Assembly: GCA_937959095.1 (NCBI GenBank)
Contig: CALGLY010000270.1
Coordinates: 1-12,118, forward strand
Length of the DNA: 12,118 nucleotides
From: an uncultured Saprospiraceae bacterium
Lineage (GTDB): Bacteria; Bacteroidota; Bacteroidia; Chitinophagales; Saprospiraceae
Reading direction: 5' to 3'
The position numbers and the translations under genes were made by a program. The notes below the pieces were generated by a model. It was given only the letters and a program-made list of their open reading frames with translations. It was not told where the DNA came from and searched no databases. This document shows, piece after piece, positions 1 to 7,539 of this stretch; the first letter of the stretch is position 1; each line of letters starts with the position of its first letter.

Positions 1-893
1 CAACCATTGATAATGTGGATATTTATCTGAATGATAAAAAGCTTAGAGATAACTTTGTTTTTAGGACAGCTACCCCCTTTTTAGAATTAGCAGCCAAGCA
101 GGAAATTACAATAGGTATCGCGCCGAAAAATAGTACTTCAGTGCAAGATGTATACAAGAAGTTTCCGATGACATTACAAGCCGATGCAAACTATGTAATG
201 ATGCTAAATGGCGATAGTCCTAATACTATATCGCTTGACGTTTATAACAACGGCATGCAAGAAGCGAGTGCTAATACGAAAGTAGCCTTACTGTTTGCGA
301 ATAGTACAGCGACTACTCCAACATTAGACTTTATGGTAGATGGTACGACGCTGCACAGAGATGTAGCATATGGCGATTATACTTCGTATTTCGCTTTCGC
401 GCCAACTACCTATCGCTTCGATTTATCGGATGGTGAAAACATTCTTAAATCCTACGAGGCGCGCTTTGGCTTCTGGAAAGGCGGCTCGGCAGTAGTATAT
501 ACTTCTGGCAATATGGATGGTGCGCATCCTACTTTCAAGCTTTATGTAGCCCTTCCTAATGGCGGTACATTTCCATTAATAGAAGTAGATCCTAATCAAA
601 TAGAAGGTAGAGGTGGCGATATAGATGCCTCTATAGTACAGGTGGAAACGCATGGTAATGTAGTGGATGACTACTTGAAAACTATAATAAGACTCCCACG
701 CCCTGCCAATGTGCGCCTAAGCATATTGAACAGTGCTGGTCAGCCAGTAAGAAATTATAAATTTGGCATAAAAGATAAAGGAACGAATAGTATTGAACTT
801 AATACACATGATCTAACCAGTGACATGTATACCATGCATTGGAAGGTAGGAAGAGAGGTACATGTGCAGCGAATAGTCGTTGTGCGGTACTAA
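1..893 (+). CDS. Secreted DUF4397 protein with C-terminal T9SS-type sorting domain, 5' end missing
   Basis: The reading frame (codons from base 3) is open to the left edge, so the start lies outside the window; the GTG at 15 sits inside a conserved domain and is not the true start. The visible 296 residues begin within a DUF4397 module (VDIYLND, FRTATPF, IGIAPKNSTSV, FPMTLQADANYV). A second, more diverged DUF4397-like unit follows (from about VALLFANSTATTPTLDF to SAVVYTSGN). The last roughly 85 residues resemble a T9SS type A sorting domain: a beta-rich stretch with VRLSILNSAGQPV, then a turn, then MYTMHWKVG and a basic RIVVVRY tail. The usual PNP motif at the start of that domain is not present. 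DUF4397 proteins are extracellular or cell-surface with no known enzymatic role; surface display through T9SS is inferred. The gene ends at TAA and is closed by the terminator at 925. Confidence 0.85.
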   Translation, partial: TIDNVDIYLNDKKLRDNFVFRTATPFLELAAKQEITIGIAPKNSTSVQDVYKKFPMTLQADANYVMMLNGDSPNTISLDVYNNGMQEASANTKVALLFANSTATTPTLDFMVDGTTLHRDVAYGDYTSYFAFAPTTYRFDLSDGENILKSYEARFGFWKGGSAVVYTSGNMDGAHPTFKLYVALPNGGTFPLIEVDPNQIEGRGGDIDASIVQVETHGNVVDDYLKTIIRLPRPANVRLSILNSAGQPVRNYKFGIKDKGTNSIELNTHDLTSDMYTMHWKVGREVHVQRIVVVRY

Positions 894-924
894 ACTCTAG
901 TAAAGTTTATATCCAGCTAGTGTC

Positions 925-951
925 AGCCACCGAAGTTTCGGTGGCTTTTTT
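925..951 (+). terminator. Intrinsic terminator after the DUF4397 gene
   Basis: AGCCACCGAA at 925-934 pairs perfectly with TTCGGTGGCT at 937-946 and is followed by a run of six T (946-951). It lies 31 bases after the stop codon. This is a textbook rho-independent terminator and ends the transcript of the upstream gene. Confidence 0.9.
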
Positions 952-1311
952 CGTTAACGAATTACCTTAAAACCTTAAAAGCAGCCCTCCTGACGTTCTT
1001 TTTACCTTCAATAGACTTCAAAATCGAGCTAAAGTCCCTAAATTTACAATGTTCTACTACTTATATCAATCCATAGTTATTAGTTCTATTAAGCTGGATA
1101 ATGATTTTTTTCTTAGGCAAAGCATTCCTGCTGTCGGTAGACAGGTTTCTGCGGCATCCTTTTGACTGACAAAGAAAAATAACGCGGCATAAAGAAAAAA
1201 GCATTCCAGAATAATGGAAATACTGACTATGTATTGGTCTTATATAGCGAAGCTTATATTCCTTTTGTTTCGCATATTCATCCTGTTACTTACAATCAAA
1301 TTAATTTCGAG
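952..1311. other. Non-coding gap upstream of the giant secreted protein
   Basis: These 360 AT-rich bases hold no convincing gene on either strand. Small items seen are a tandem duplication of ACCTTAAA near 964-979, a short hairpin CTGTC-GGTA-GACAG near 1130, two copies of GCGGCAT (about 1152 and 1184), and TTCCA/TGGAA flanking six bases near 1204-1219. TAATTTCG at 1302-1309 resembles the Bacteroidota -7 element but touches the start codon and has no matching -33 element, so it is probably not the promoter. The promoter for the next gene must lie in this stretch but I could not pin it down. Confidence 0.5.
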
Positions 1312-4300
1312 ATGAAAAGAACTACCCGATTTTTTACTTTTTTGCTGCTTACGGTTGCCCTAGTTGGTGCGACTTATTTCTTTACCACAGATACGCAAAA
1401 AGAAGATTTATTCACTCAAGAAAAGAAACTCTCCAAAGCGCAACGTGTAGCATTAGCCTTTGAAGATAATTTTGAACGTACTAAAGATGCTGATTTAGGC
1501 TATCCGCCTACGGAACGTATGATAAAGGTAATGGCTCAGACGCGCCAGCTACAACAAGAATTTGCGCAATCAAAAAATAACCTCACCCAAGCGCGCTTCC
1601 GAGAACGCGGTCCAAAAAATATAGGAGGGCGCACACGTACCATTCTTATCGACAAGAATGATCCTTCGGGCAACACTATTTGGGCAGGTGGTGTAGGTGG
1701 TGGCTTATGGAAGCTCGATAATGCCAATGCAAGCTTACCGAATTGGCAAAAAGTAAGCGATTATCTTGAAAATCTATCCATAGGTGCTATGGCGCAAGAT
1801 GTTAACGAACCAAACTTGATGTACTTCGGTACAGGAGAAGCGTATCCGAATGGGGATGCAATCAATGGACTTGGGATGTACCGCTCTGAAGATGGAGGCG
1901 AAAACTGGGAATTATTAACCTCTACGGTGAATAGTCCCCTAACCAATATCCGTACCATGCTCGTGCATCCGGAAACGGGAGATCTCTATGCTGGTGGAAA
2001 TCGAGGTTTGCACCGCTCTAGCGATAGAGGCGAAACATGGGAAAAAGTGCTAGGAGTCGGTTTTGCTGCGGTAGATGATATTTATGATGTAGTTTATATC
2101 GAAAAAAACCGCACCCTTTATGCTTCTACTTCTAATAGAATTTATAAATCAGATAATGGGGATGCAAGCAGTTGGTTAGATTTGAGTACAATCACCAATT
2201 TTCCAAGAAGCGCAAACCGTATCGAAATGGCCGTGTCGCCTTCCAATCCAGAAATTATTTATTTGATAGGAGCTAGTGGTGGCGCAGCTACTCAAGTTTA
2301 TCGTACACAGACTGGTGGTGAAAACTGGCAAAAACTAGGCTTTGTAGGCGGCAATGGTGATTTCACTAATGGGCAAGCTTGGTACGATCTTGATATTGCA
2401 GTCGATCCTTTTAATCCACAACATGTGATAGCAGCTGGCGTACCGATTTTTCGTTCTTTAGATGGCGGAATCAGTTGGAATCGCTTCGCGAATAATATGC
2501 ACGTCGATCAGCATACTGTCGTTTTCGATCCAGAACGACGAGCGCGCATCTATTTTGGAAACGATGGAGGTGTATGGCGCAGTGATAATGGTTCTGCACC
2601 GCAAGTAGAAAATAAAAATTTAGGCTACAATGTCACTCAGTTTTATGCAGGTGCAATGCACCCTGACGCTTTTTCCAATTATATACTAGGTGGGACGCAA
2701 GATAATAACTCTTTGCAACTAGACGACAGCGATATAGCCAATGCAAGAAATGTACGTGGTGGTGACGGTATGCTTTGTCATATTGACCAAAATGAGCCCC
2801 AATATCAAATTGTTTCCTCGCAATTTGGCAACTATGGACTCTCCACAGATGGCGGAAAAGGCTTTGGTGGTGGTGCATCTTCGCAAGGAAGTTTCGTGAA
2901 TCCTTCGGACTATGATAATGATGCTAATATTTTGTATGCCCAAACGGATAGCACAGGATATGACTATATGCGCTGGAATGTGGAAACAGGAAGTATCGAA
3001 TTTTATGATGTTCCTAACTTTAATATAGGTGGTCTTACTTCTGTTATCATAGCAGATCCTACTACCCCCCATCGAATTTATATAGGTGCATTTGGCACGC
3101 GGGGTATTTATAGAATAGACAATGCCAATGGTGACGCTACAGCTGAGCAAATTTCTATTCCAAATGGGAGTAGTGCTGTTTCTTGTATTAATATAGATAA
3201 AAACGATGCTGACCACCTGCTTGTTACGTTTTCCAATTATGGCGCGCGAGGTAATATTTTTGAAAGTAAAGATGGAGGCGTGACTTGGGAAGAAGCAAAC
3301 GGAAATATTCCTGATATGCCTGTTCGTTGGGGCTTATTTGCACCAGATGATAACCAACAAGCAATCATCGCTACAGAAGGAGGCGTGTGGTTTACTGAAA
3401 AATTGGATGGTGCTAATACCGTTTGGATACCGCCAGCTTTGGGCAAAGGTTCCCCTATCACGCGTATAGATATGCTACAATTGCGTGAATCGGATAAGAT
3501 GATACTCGCTGCTACGCATGGACGTGGAATGTTCACTTGCGATGTCTTCGCTGATCCAAAAGTGATTTTTGATTTGCAACGGATAGGTTATCTAAATGGC
3601 CAAATTGAGTTTAATGGACTACAATCTTTAGGTGCAGAATCGTTCTTTTGGGAATTTGGAGATGGTGCTACTTCTACGGAAGAATATTCAATTCATTCTT
3701 ATGATAAAATAGGCAATTACGATGTGTCACTCACCATCAATGAGGAAGTGAGTGATAGAACATCCATCAAAATTTTGCCAGACAAAGTATTGCCATACCA
3801 GCAAGGTGAAGCAGATTATAGCGGCGATTTTGAAAGCCGAACCGAAGACTATGGCGTGCATACGATAAGCGGAACAGGCTGGGAGCGCGGTAAGACTGAT
3901 TTTGTAGGAAAAGATGGCACGCATAGTGGCGAAAATGCATTCGTGATAGGACTAGAAGAAAACTTCTATGCACCGAATTCGCATAGTATTTTATACTTAC
4001 CAAACTATGATTTTTCAGAAGATGGAATCTATGAATTTAGTTTTTGGGGGAAATATTTCATCCAAAATGGCTTTGATGGCTTTTTAGTGGAATATTCCAT
4101 TGATAAGGGAAAATCGTGGCGAATACTAGGCGAAAAAGCAAGTAATTGGTACGACTTCGAAAACACAAATCTCGATAGCGGTGCTTTTGATACTGGTACG
4201 CCTTATTTTGCTAACTCAACCACCAGTTGGACAAAATACTTCACCGATGTGACTTACCTAAGCGGACAGCGCGATGTTGCTTTCCGAGTGGTCTTTAAGT

Positions 4301-4938
4301 CGGAGAACACAGGCAACCACCCAGGCATAGCAATTGATGATGTAGAAATTACAAAATTCGATGGCAAACTAGAAACTAATATAGTAGCTATCAATGCTTT
4401 CTATAGTTCCTCCGATGCTGTGACAGTAGAATGGACAACACAGCCTGAATTTTATGCCGATGAATTCATCGTGGAACGCTCTTTGAATGGGCGTGACTTC
4501 GAAGTCGTAGGAAATAAACAAGATGCTAAAGGACGTGTGTCCAGTCAAGTAAACAATTATAGCGAAACGGTGATAGGAGCTAGAGATTTATACTTCTATC
4601 GAGTGCGCTCTATCAATGAAAATCGAAGCCGGGACTATTATCATGAATTCACCTCTCCTACCGTAGTAGTACGCCGAAATATAGAAGGTACAGATGTATT
4701 CACGACCTTCCCGAATCCATTTACGAATTTCATTGATGTTACCTTCAATAATTTTATAGAGGAAGAAGTAAAATTTGAACTCTTTGATGCAGCAGGTAAA
4801 TTGCTACAAACGCAAAAGCAAGCCATAGGAGATGTCTACTTGCGCCTCGAAACGCCTGATTTACCCAAAGGCATTTATTTCTTGCGTTACAAAATAGGAG
4901 AGCAAGAAGGGAAGGTAATTAAGCTATTGCGAGGATAA
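1312..4938 (+). CDS. Giant secreted Asp-box propeller protein with PKD domain and T9SS type A sorting domain
   Basis: I chose the ATG at 1312 (1208 residues) because it opens a clear signal peptide (MKRTTRFF then FLLLTVALVGATYFF); the frame can be extended to a TTG at 1234, but that would bury the signal. A charged helical stretch follows (about 35-95), then GPKNIGGRTR and the WAGGVGGGLWK hallmark of Bacteroidota sortilin/BNR-like propellers. Asp boxes (SxDxGxxW) are visible at 192-199 (SEDGGENW), 236-243 (SSDRGETW), 382-389 (SLDGGISW) and 652-659 (SKDGGVTW), with degenerate ones near 280 and 333. A PKD domain contains WEFGDG at 780-785. Residues about 836-1016 look like a MAM/jelly-roll lectin-type module, about 1023-1113 an FN3-like module, and 1131-1208 a T9SS type A sorting domain starting at PNPF and ending in KVIKLLRG. 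Predicted to be exported by Sec, then T9SS, to the surface or medium. Such proteins are often named sialidase-like, but I see no reason to assign a reaction; adhesion or polymer binding is as likely. Confidence 0.92.
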   Translation: MKRTTRFFTFLLLTVALVGATYFFTTDTQKEDLFTQEKKLSKAQRVALAFEDNFERTKDADLGYPPTERMIKVMAQTRQLQQEFAQSKNNLTQARFRERGPKNIGGRTRTILIDKNDPSGNTIWAGGVGGGLWKLDNANASLPNWQKVSDYLENLSIGAMAQDVNEPNLMYFGTGEAYPNGDAINGLGMYRSEDGGENWELLTSTVNSPLTNIRTMLVHPETGDLYAGGNRGLHRSSDRGETWEKVLGVGFAAVDDIYDVVYIEKNRTLYASTSNRIYKSDNGDASSWLDLSTITNFPRSANRIEMAVSPSNPEIIYLIGASGGAATQVYRTQTGGENWQKLGFVGGNGDFTNGQAWYDLDIAVDPFNPQHVIAAGVPIFRSLDGGISWNRFANNMHVDQHTVVFDPERRARIYFGNDGGVWRSDNGSAPQVENKNLGYNVTQFYAGAMHPDAFSNYILGGTQDNNSLQLDDSDIANARNVRGGDGMLCHIDQNEPQYQIVSSQFGNYGLSTDGGKGFGGGASSQGSFVNPSDYDNDANILYAQTDSTGYDYMRWNVETGSIEFYDVPNFNIGGLTSVIIADPTTPHRIYIGAFGTRGIYRIDNANGDATAEQISIPNGSSAVSCINIDKNDADHLLVTFSNYGARGNIFESKDGGVTWEEANGNIPDMPVRWGLFAPDDNQQAIIATEGGVWFTEKLDGANTVWIPPALGKGSPITRIDMLQLRESDKMILAATHGRGMFTCDVFADPKVIFDLQRIGYLNGQIEFNGLQSLGAESFFWEFGDGATSTEEYSIHSYDKIGNYDVSLTINEEVSDRTSIKILPDKVLPYQQGEADYSGDFESRTEDYGVHTISGTGWERGKTDFVGKDGTHSGENAFVIGLEENFYAPNSHSILYLPNYDFSEDGIYEFSFWGKYFIQNGFDGFLVEYSIDKGKSWRILGEKASNWYDFENTNLDSGAFDTGTPYFANSTTSWTKYFTDVTYLSGQRDVAFRVVFKSENTGNHPGIAIDDVEITKFDGKLETNIVAINAFYSSSDAVTVEWTTQPEFYADEFIVERSLNGRDFEVVGNKQDAKGRVSSQVNNYSETVIGARDLYFYRVRSINENRSRDYYHEFTSPTVVVRRNIEGTDVFTTFPNPFTNFIDVTFNNFIEEEVKFELFDAAGKLLQTQKQAIGDVYLRLETPDLPKGIYFLRYKIGEQEGKVIKLLRG

Positions 4939-4958
4939 AAGTAGAAATTTGAATATAC

Positions 4959-4994
4959 AATCCATAAGTGCTAATCTCTATGCACTTATGGATT
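4959..4994. terminator. Perfect 13-bp hairpin, possible terminator
   Basis: AATCCATAAGTGC (4959-4971) pairs exactly with GCACTTATGGATT (4982-4994) across a 10-base loop, 20 bases after the preceding stop codon. There is no T-run directly after the stem; the nearest is TTTTT at 5005-5009. It may be a weak terminator or a 3'-end stabilising hairpin that allows read-through into the oxidoreductase gene, for which I see no promoter of its own. Confidence 0.55.
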
Positions 4995-5024
4995 CGTATT
5001 GGGATTTTTACCAAAAAATAAGCG

Positions 5025-6131
5025 ATGGAATTCAATAGAAGAAAATTTCTTTACTACACCTCTTTGTCTGGTTTTGCGCTGGCTGTAGGAGCTTGTAATA
5101 GAAATGCTAAATCGAAAGGAAATTCTTTTACTAAAAATCCAAATAAACTTGGAATCGCTTTAGTTGGCTTGGGAAGTTATAGTTGGGGACAACTCGCGCC
5201 TGCGTTACAATTAACCAAGCATTGCTATCTCGCAGGTTTAGTGACAGGTAGTCCAGATAAGATTCCCATTTGGCAGCAGAAATATGGAATTAAAGATCAA
5301 AATATTTATAGTTATGATACAATGCATACCATCGCTAATAATGATGAAATAGATGTGATTTATATCGTTGTACCAACTGCTTTGCATGCTAAGTATAGTA
5401 GTATAGCTGCTAATGCTGGGAAGCATGTATGGTGCGAAAAACCAATGGCAATGACCGTGGAAGAATGTCAAAGTATTATTGATGTTTGTGCTAAAAATAA
5501 ACGGAAACTCTCGATTGGATATCGAATGCAACATGAGCCAAATACTCAAACGATCATCGAATATGCGAGGAGTAAGCCTTATGGAAAAATTCAAAAAATA
5601 GAAGCTACTGCTGGTTATGCAGGTGGTGGTGGCACGGGTTGGCGACACCAAAAAGCAATGGGTGGCGGCGCACTCTACGACATGGGAGTGTATACCATCA
5701 ACGGTATTCGCTATGCAGCAGGCATGGAGCCCATACGCGTATTGAGAGCTAAACAATATACTAATCGTCCTGAATTATTCAAAGAGGTGGACGAAACGAC
5801 AAGTTATGAATTGGAATTTGAGAATGGATTGATTGGCTATGGCAAAACGAGTGTAGGCGAAAACATGAACCTACTGCGTGTAGATAGTGAGAAAGGCTGG
5901 TACGAACTTAGTCCGATGCAAAGCTACAGCGGTGTAGAAGGCAAAACAAGCGATGGTATTTTGCTGAATAAACCCATCGAAAATCAACAGGCTAAACAAA
6001 TGGATGACAATGCCCTTGCTATCATTAAGAAAATGCCTGTGCTGGTGCCAGGCGAAGAAGGCATGCGTGATATTCGGATTGTGGAAGCAATTATTGAAGC
6101 AAGTATGACCCAACAAGCCGTAAAAATATAA
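5025..6131 (+). CDS. Tat-exported Gfo/Idh/MocA family oxidoreductase, probable lipoprotein
   Basis: This is a 368-residue NAD(P)-dependent oxidoreductase of the glucose-fructose oxidoreductase class. The N-terminus NRRKFL (4-9) followed by a moderately hydrophobic stretch is a twin-arginine signal. VGAC at 21-24 fits a lipobox, so C24 is a likely lipidation site. The Rossmann nucleotide-binding loop is GLGSYSWG (48-55). EKP at 138-140 carries the conserved catalytic-site lysine K139. GGGALYDMGVY (213-223) matches the active-site block of the family, with Y223 at the position of the catalytic tyrosine. Tat export is typical of relatives that fold around tightly bound NADP(H) before export, as in Zymomonas glucose-fructose oxidoreductase. 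The likely substrate is a sugar or sugar derivative in the periplasm, but the sequence does not show which. It lies 86 bases after the giant protein gene and 57 bases before the decarboxylase gene; no pathway partner is visible. Confidence 0.93.
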   Translation: MEFNRRKFLYYTSLSGFALAVGACNRNAKSKGNSFTKNPNKLGIALVGLGSYSWGQLAPALQLTKHCYLAGLVTGSPDKIPIWQQKYGIKDQNIYSYDTMHTIANNDEIDVIYIVVPTALHAKYSSIAANAGKHVWCEKPMAMTVEECQSIIDVCAKNKRKLSIGYRMQHEPNTQTIIEYARSKPYGKIQKIEATAGYAGGGGTGWRHQKAMGGGALYDMGVYTINGIRYAAGMEPIRVLRAKQYTNRPELFKEVDETTSYELEFENGLIGYGKTSVGENMNLLRVDSEKGWYELSPMQSYSGVEGKTSDGILLNKPIENQQAKQMDDNALAIIKKMPVLVPGEEGMRDIRIVEAIIEASMTQQAVKI

Positions 6132-6133
6132 GC

Positions 6134-6167
6134 TGTGCATTAAATCAGAAAACTTTCCCTAATTTCG
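6134..6167 (+). promoter_or_regulatory. Possible Bacteroidota-type promoter for the decarboxylase gene
   Basis: TAATTTCG at 6160-6167 is one base from the TAnnTTTG -7 consensus, and TGTG at 6134-6137, 22 bases upstream, is one base from the TTTG -33 element. The start codon lies 21 bases after the -7 element. Both boxes are imperfect, so this is a weak call. Confidence 0.3.
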
Positions 6168-6188
6168 CGCATTCAAAAACGACAATTC

Positions 6189-7274
6189 ATGCTAGACTAT
6201 AAGAATCCGAAATTAATAGTAGAAACATCCACTTTAGAGCCAGGAAAAGTAGCTTGGCGCAGTCCTTCCAATTTGGCAATCGTGAAGTATTGGGGAAAAC
6301 ATGGCGTACAATTGCCACGCAATCCGTCCATTAGTTTCACTTTACAAAGCGCATTCACGGAAACCTTGGTAGAATATGCTCCTAAAAAGAGTACCGATCA
6401 GGGCATTGAATTGGAGTTCTTCTTTCATCAAGAACCCAATGAAGCCTTTCGAGCAAAAATCCTAAGCTATCTAGAAGGATTAACCGAAATTTTTCCCTTC
6501 CTCCGACAATTGGAATTGCGCGTGCATTCAGGAAATTCCTTTCCTCACTCGGCAGGCATTGCATCTTCGGCTTCTAGCATGAGTGCGTTGGCTTTATGCC
6601 TCTGTAGTATAGAAGATACGCTTTTTGATAGCCTTGGTGATGATGCTGCATTTGAGCAAAAAGCTTCTTATTTAGCACGCTTGGGGTCGGGTAGTGCGTG
6701 TCGTTCTATTTATGGTGGTTTAGGCTTGTGGGGCGAAACGGCTTTGCAGGAAGGAAGTTCCGATTTGTATGCTGTACCCTTCCAGGAAGCACACGAAATT
6801 TTCAAGAGCTATCAGGATGATATTTTGATAGTCAGTCGAAGTGAAAAGCCCGTTTCGAGTAGAGCAGGGCATGCTTTGATGGAAGAAAACCCTTACGCGC
6901 CTGCACGTTATCAGCAAGCCAATCAGCGGATGCAACGCTTATTGGGCGCGCTCCGTTCAGGTGATTTGGAAGTCTTCGGACAAATTGCAGAAAACGAAGC
7001 ACTTACGCTACACGCGCTTATGATGGCATCCAATCCATCCTATATGCTGATGCAACCGAATACCTTAGAAATGATTCAGCGCATTCGTGCCTATCGTGCG
7101 GATACGGGACATCCAGTCTATTTCAGTTTGGATGCTGGCCCAAATATTCACTTACTTTATCCACAAGATATTATCCATGAAGTGCGCCCTTGGGTGGATG
7201 CAGAACTTGCACTGCTCTGCGAGGAAAATGCTTATTTACCTGATTTTGTGGGAGAAGGACCGGAGGAGATTTAA
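6189..7274 (+). CDS. mvaD: Diphosphomevalonate decarboxylase (GHMP kinase superfamily)
   Basis: The 361-residue product is predicted to convert mevalonate 5-diphosphate plus ATP to isopentenyl diphosphate, CO2, ADP and phosphate, the last step of the classical mevalonate pathway in the cytoplasm. The N-terminal motif SPSNLAIVKYWGK (25-37) is the family signature. FPHSAGIASSASSMS (118-132) is the GHMP glycine/serine-rich phosphate-binding loop. GSGSACRS (166-173) is the conserved SGSACRS-type block, and DAGPN (315-319) carries D315, the expected catalytic aspartate. Length is normal for the family. LPRNPSISFTL (42-52) replaces the more usual LPxNSSxSxTL. The related mevalonate 3,5-bisphosphate decarboxylases share the fold, but the retained DAGPN aspartate and KYWGK favour the classical reaction. 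No other mevalonate-pathway gene is in the window. The start at 6189 is the only suitable ATG before the conserved block. Confidence 0.93.
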   Translation: MLDYKNPKLIVETSTLEPGKVAWRSPSNLAIVKYWGKHGVQLPRNPSISFTLQSAFTETLVEYAPKKSTDQGIELEFFFHQEPNEAFRAKILSYLEGLTEIFPFLRQLELRVHSGNSFPHSAGIASSASSMSALALCLCSIEDTLFDSLGDDAAFEQKASYLARLGSGSACRSIYGGLGLWGETALQEGSSDLYAVPFQEAHEIFKSYQDDILIVSRSEKPVSSRAGHALMEENPYAPARYQQANQRMQRLLGALRSGDLEVFGQIAENEALTLHALMMASNPSYMLMQPNTLEMIQRIRAYRADTGHPVYFSLDAGPNIHLLYPQDIIHEVRPWVDAELALLCEENAYLPDFVGEGPEEI

Positions 7275-7306
7275 TGGAATGGTAGATTATTTTCTGCAAA
7301 TCCCCT

Positions 7307-7354
7307 AAAAATAGCCTTTCAGAGTAATAAATTCTTTGAAAGGCTATTTTTTTT
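7307..7354. terminator. Strong intrinsic terminator after the decarboxylase gene
   Basis: AAAAATAGCCTTTCA (7307-7321) pairs perfectly with TGAAAGGCTATTTTT (7337-7351) around a 15-base loop, and the T-run continues to 7354. It starts 33 bases after the stop codon. The A-rich left flank means it could also work on the opposite strand, although no minus-strand gene is nearby. Confidence 0.9.
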
Positions 7355-7410
7355 ACAATAAAAATAGTTTTGGTAAATTGTTGTTTTGCTAAACTAAAAT
7401 TTGGACTATA

Positions 7411-7444
7411 GTTGATGTTTTCAAATAAAAAATCAATAACTTTG
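7411..7444 (+). promoter_or_regulatory. Bacteroidota-type promoter for the OmpA-family lipoprotein gene
   Basis: TAACTTTG at 7437-7444 matches the TAnnTTTG -7 consensus exactly. GTTG at 7411-7414 is a near match to the TTTG -33 element with 22 bases between, slightly longer than the usual 19-21. Transcription would begin near 7450, leaving a leader of about 90 bases. Confidence 0.5.
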
Positions 7445-7476
7445 TATACACGTTTTGAAACTTAATAGGGAAACAG

Positions 7477-7527
7477 TAGATGCTTATCCCATGAATAGTA
7501 CACTTTAGCATCTATTGTGGAACACAA
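7477..7527 (+). other. Inverted repeats in the leader of the OmpA lipoprotein gene
   Basis: TAGATGCT (7477-7484) pairs with AGCATCTA (7507-7514) across 22 bases, followed at once by TTGTG-GAA-CACAA (7515-7527). Both fall between the predicted transcription start and the ATG at 7540. They may form leader stem-loops or be a protein-binding site; the 8-bp stem could also be chance. No known riboswitch was recognised. Confidence 0.3.
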
Positions 7528-7539
7528 ATTGTATGACAA

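Noticed and set aside
964..979. Tandem ACCTTAAA repeat as a CRISPR-like or regulatory repeat
   Set aside because: Only two 8-base copies are present in AT-rich DNA, without spacers or further units, so chance is sufficient.
1302..1309. TAATTTCG as a promoter for a leaderless transcript of the giant protein
   Set aside because: It ends two bases before the ATG, leaving no room for a transcription start, and has no -33 element at the right distance.
1234..1311. N-terminal extension of the giant secreted protein from a TTG codon
   Set aside because: It would place 26 residues before an obvious signal peptide and starts with a rare codon; the ATG at 1312 explains the export signal directly.
2719..3216. 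Long minus-strand open frame (165 codons) inside the giant protein gene
   Set aside because: It is antisense to a clearly coding region with recognised domains, its translation has no known motif, and no promoter or gene context supports it.
5238..5756. Minus-strand open frame of 172 codons within the oxidoreductase gene
   Set aside because: It overlaps the conserved EKP and active-site regions of the real gene and its translation is a low-quality mix of Ile, His and Ser with no domain.
7087..7308. Plus-strand open frame overlapping the 3' end of the decarboxylase gene
   Set aside because: It lies in another frame over conserved coding sequence that includes the DAGPN motif and ends just before the terminator; it is a shadow frame.
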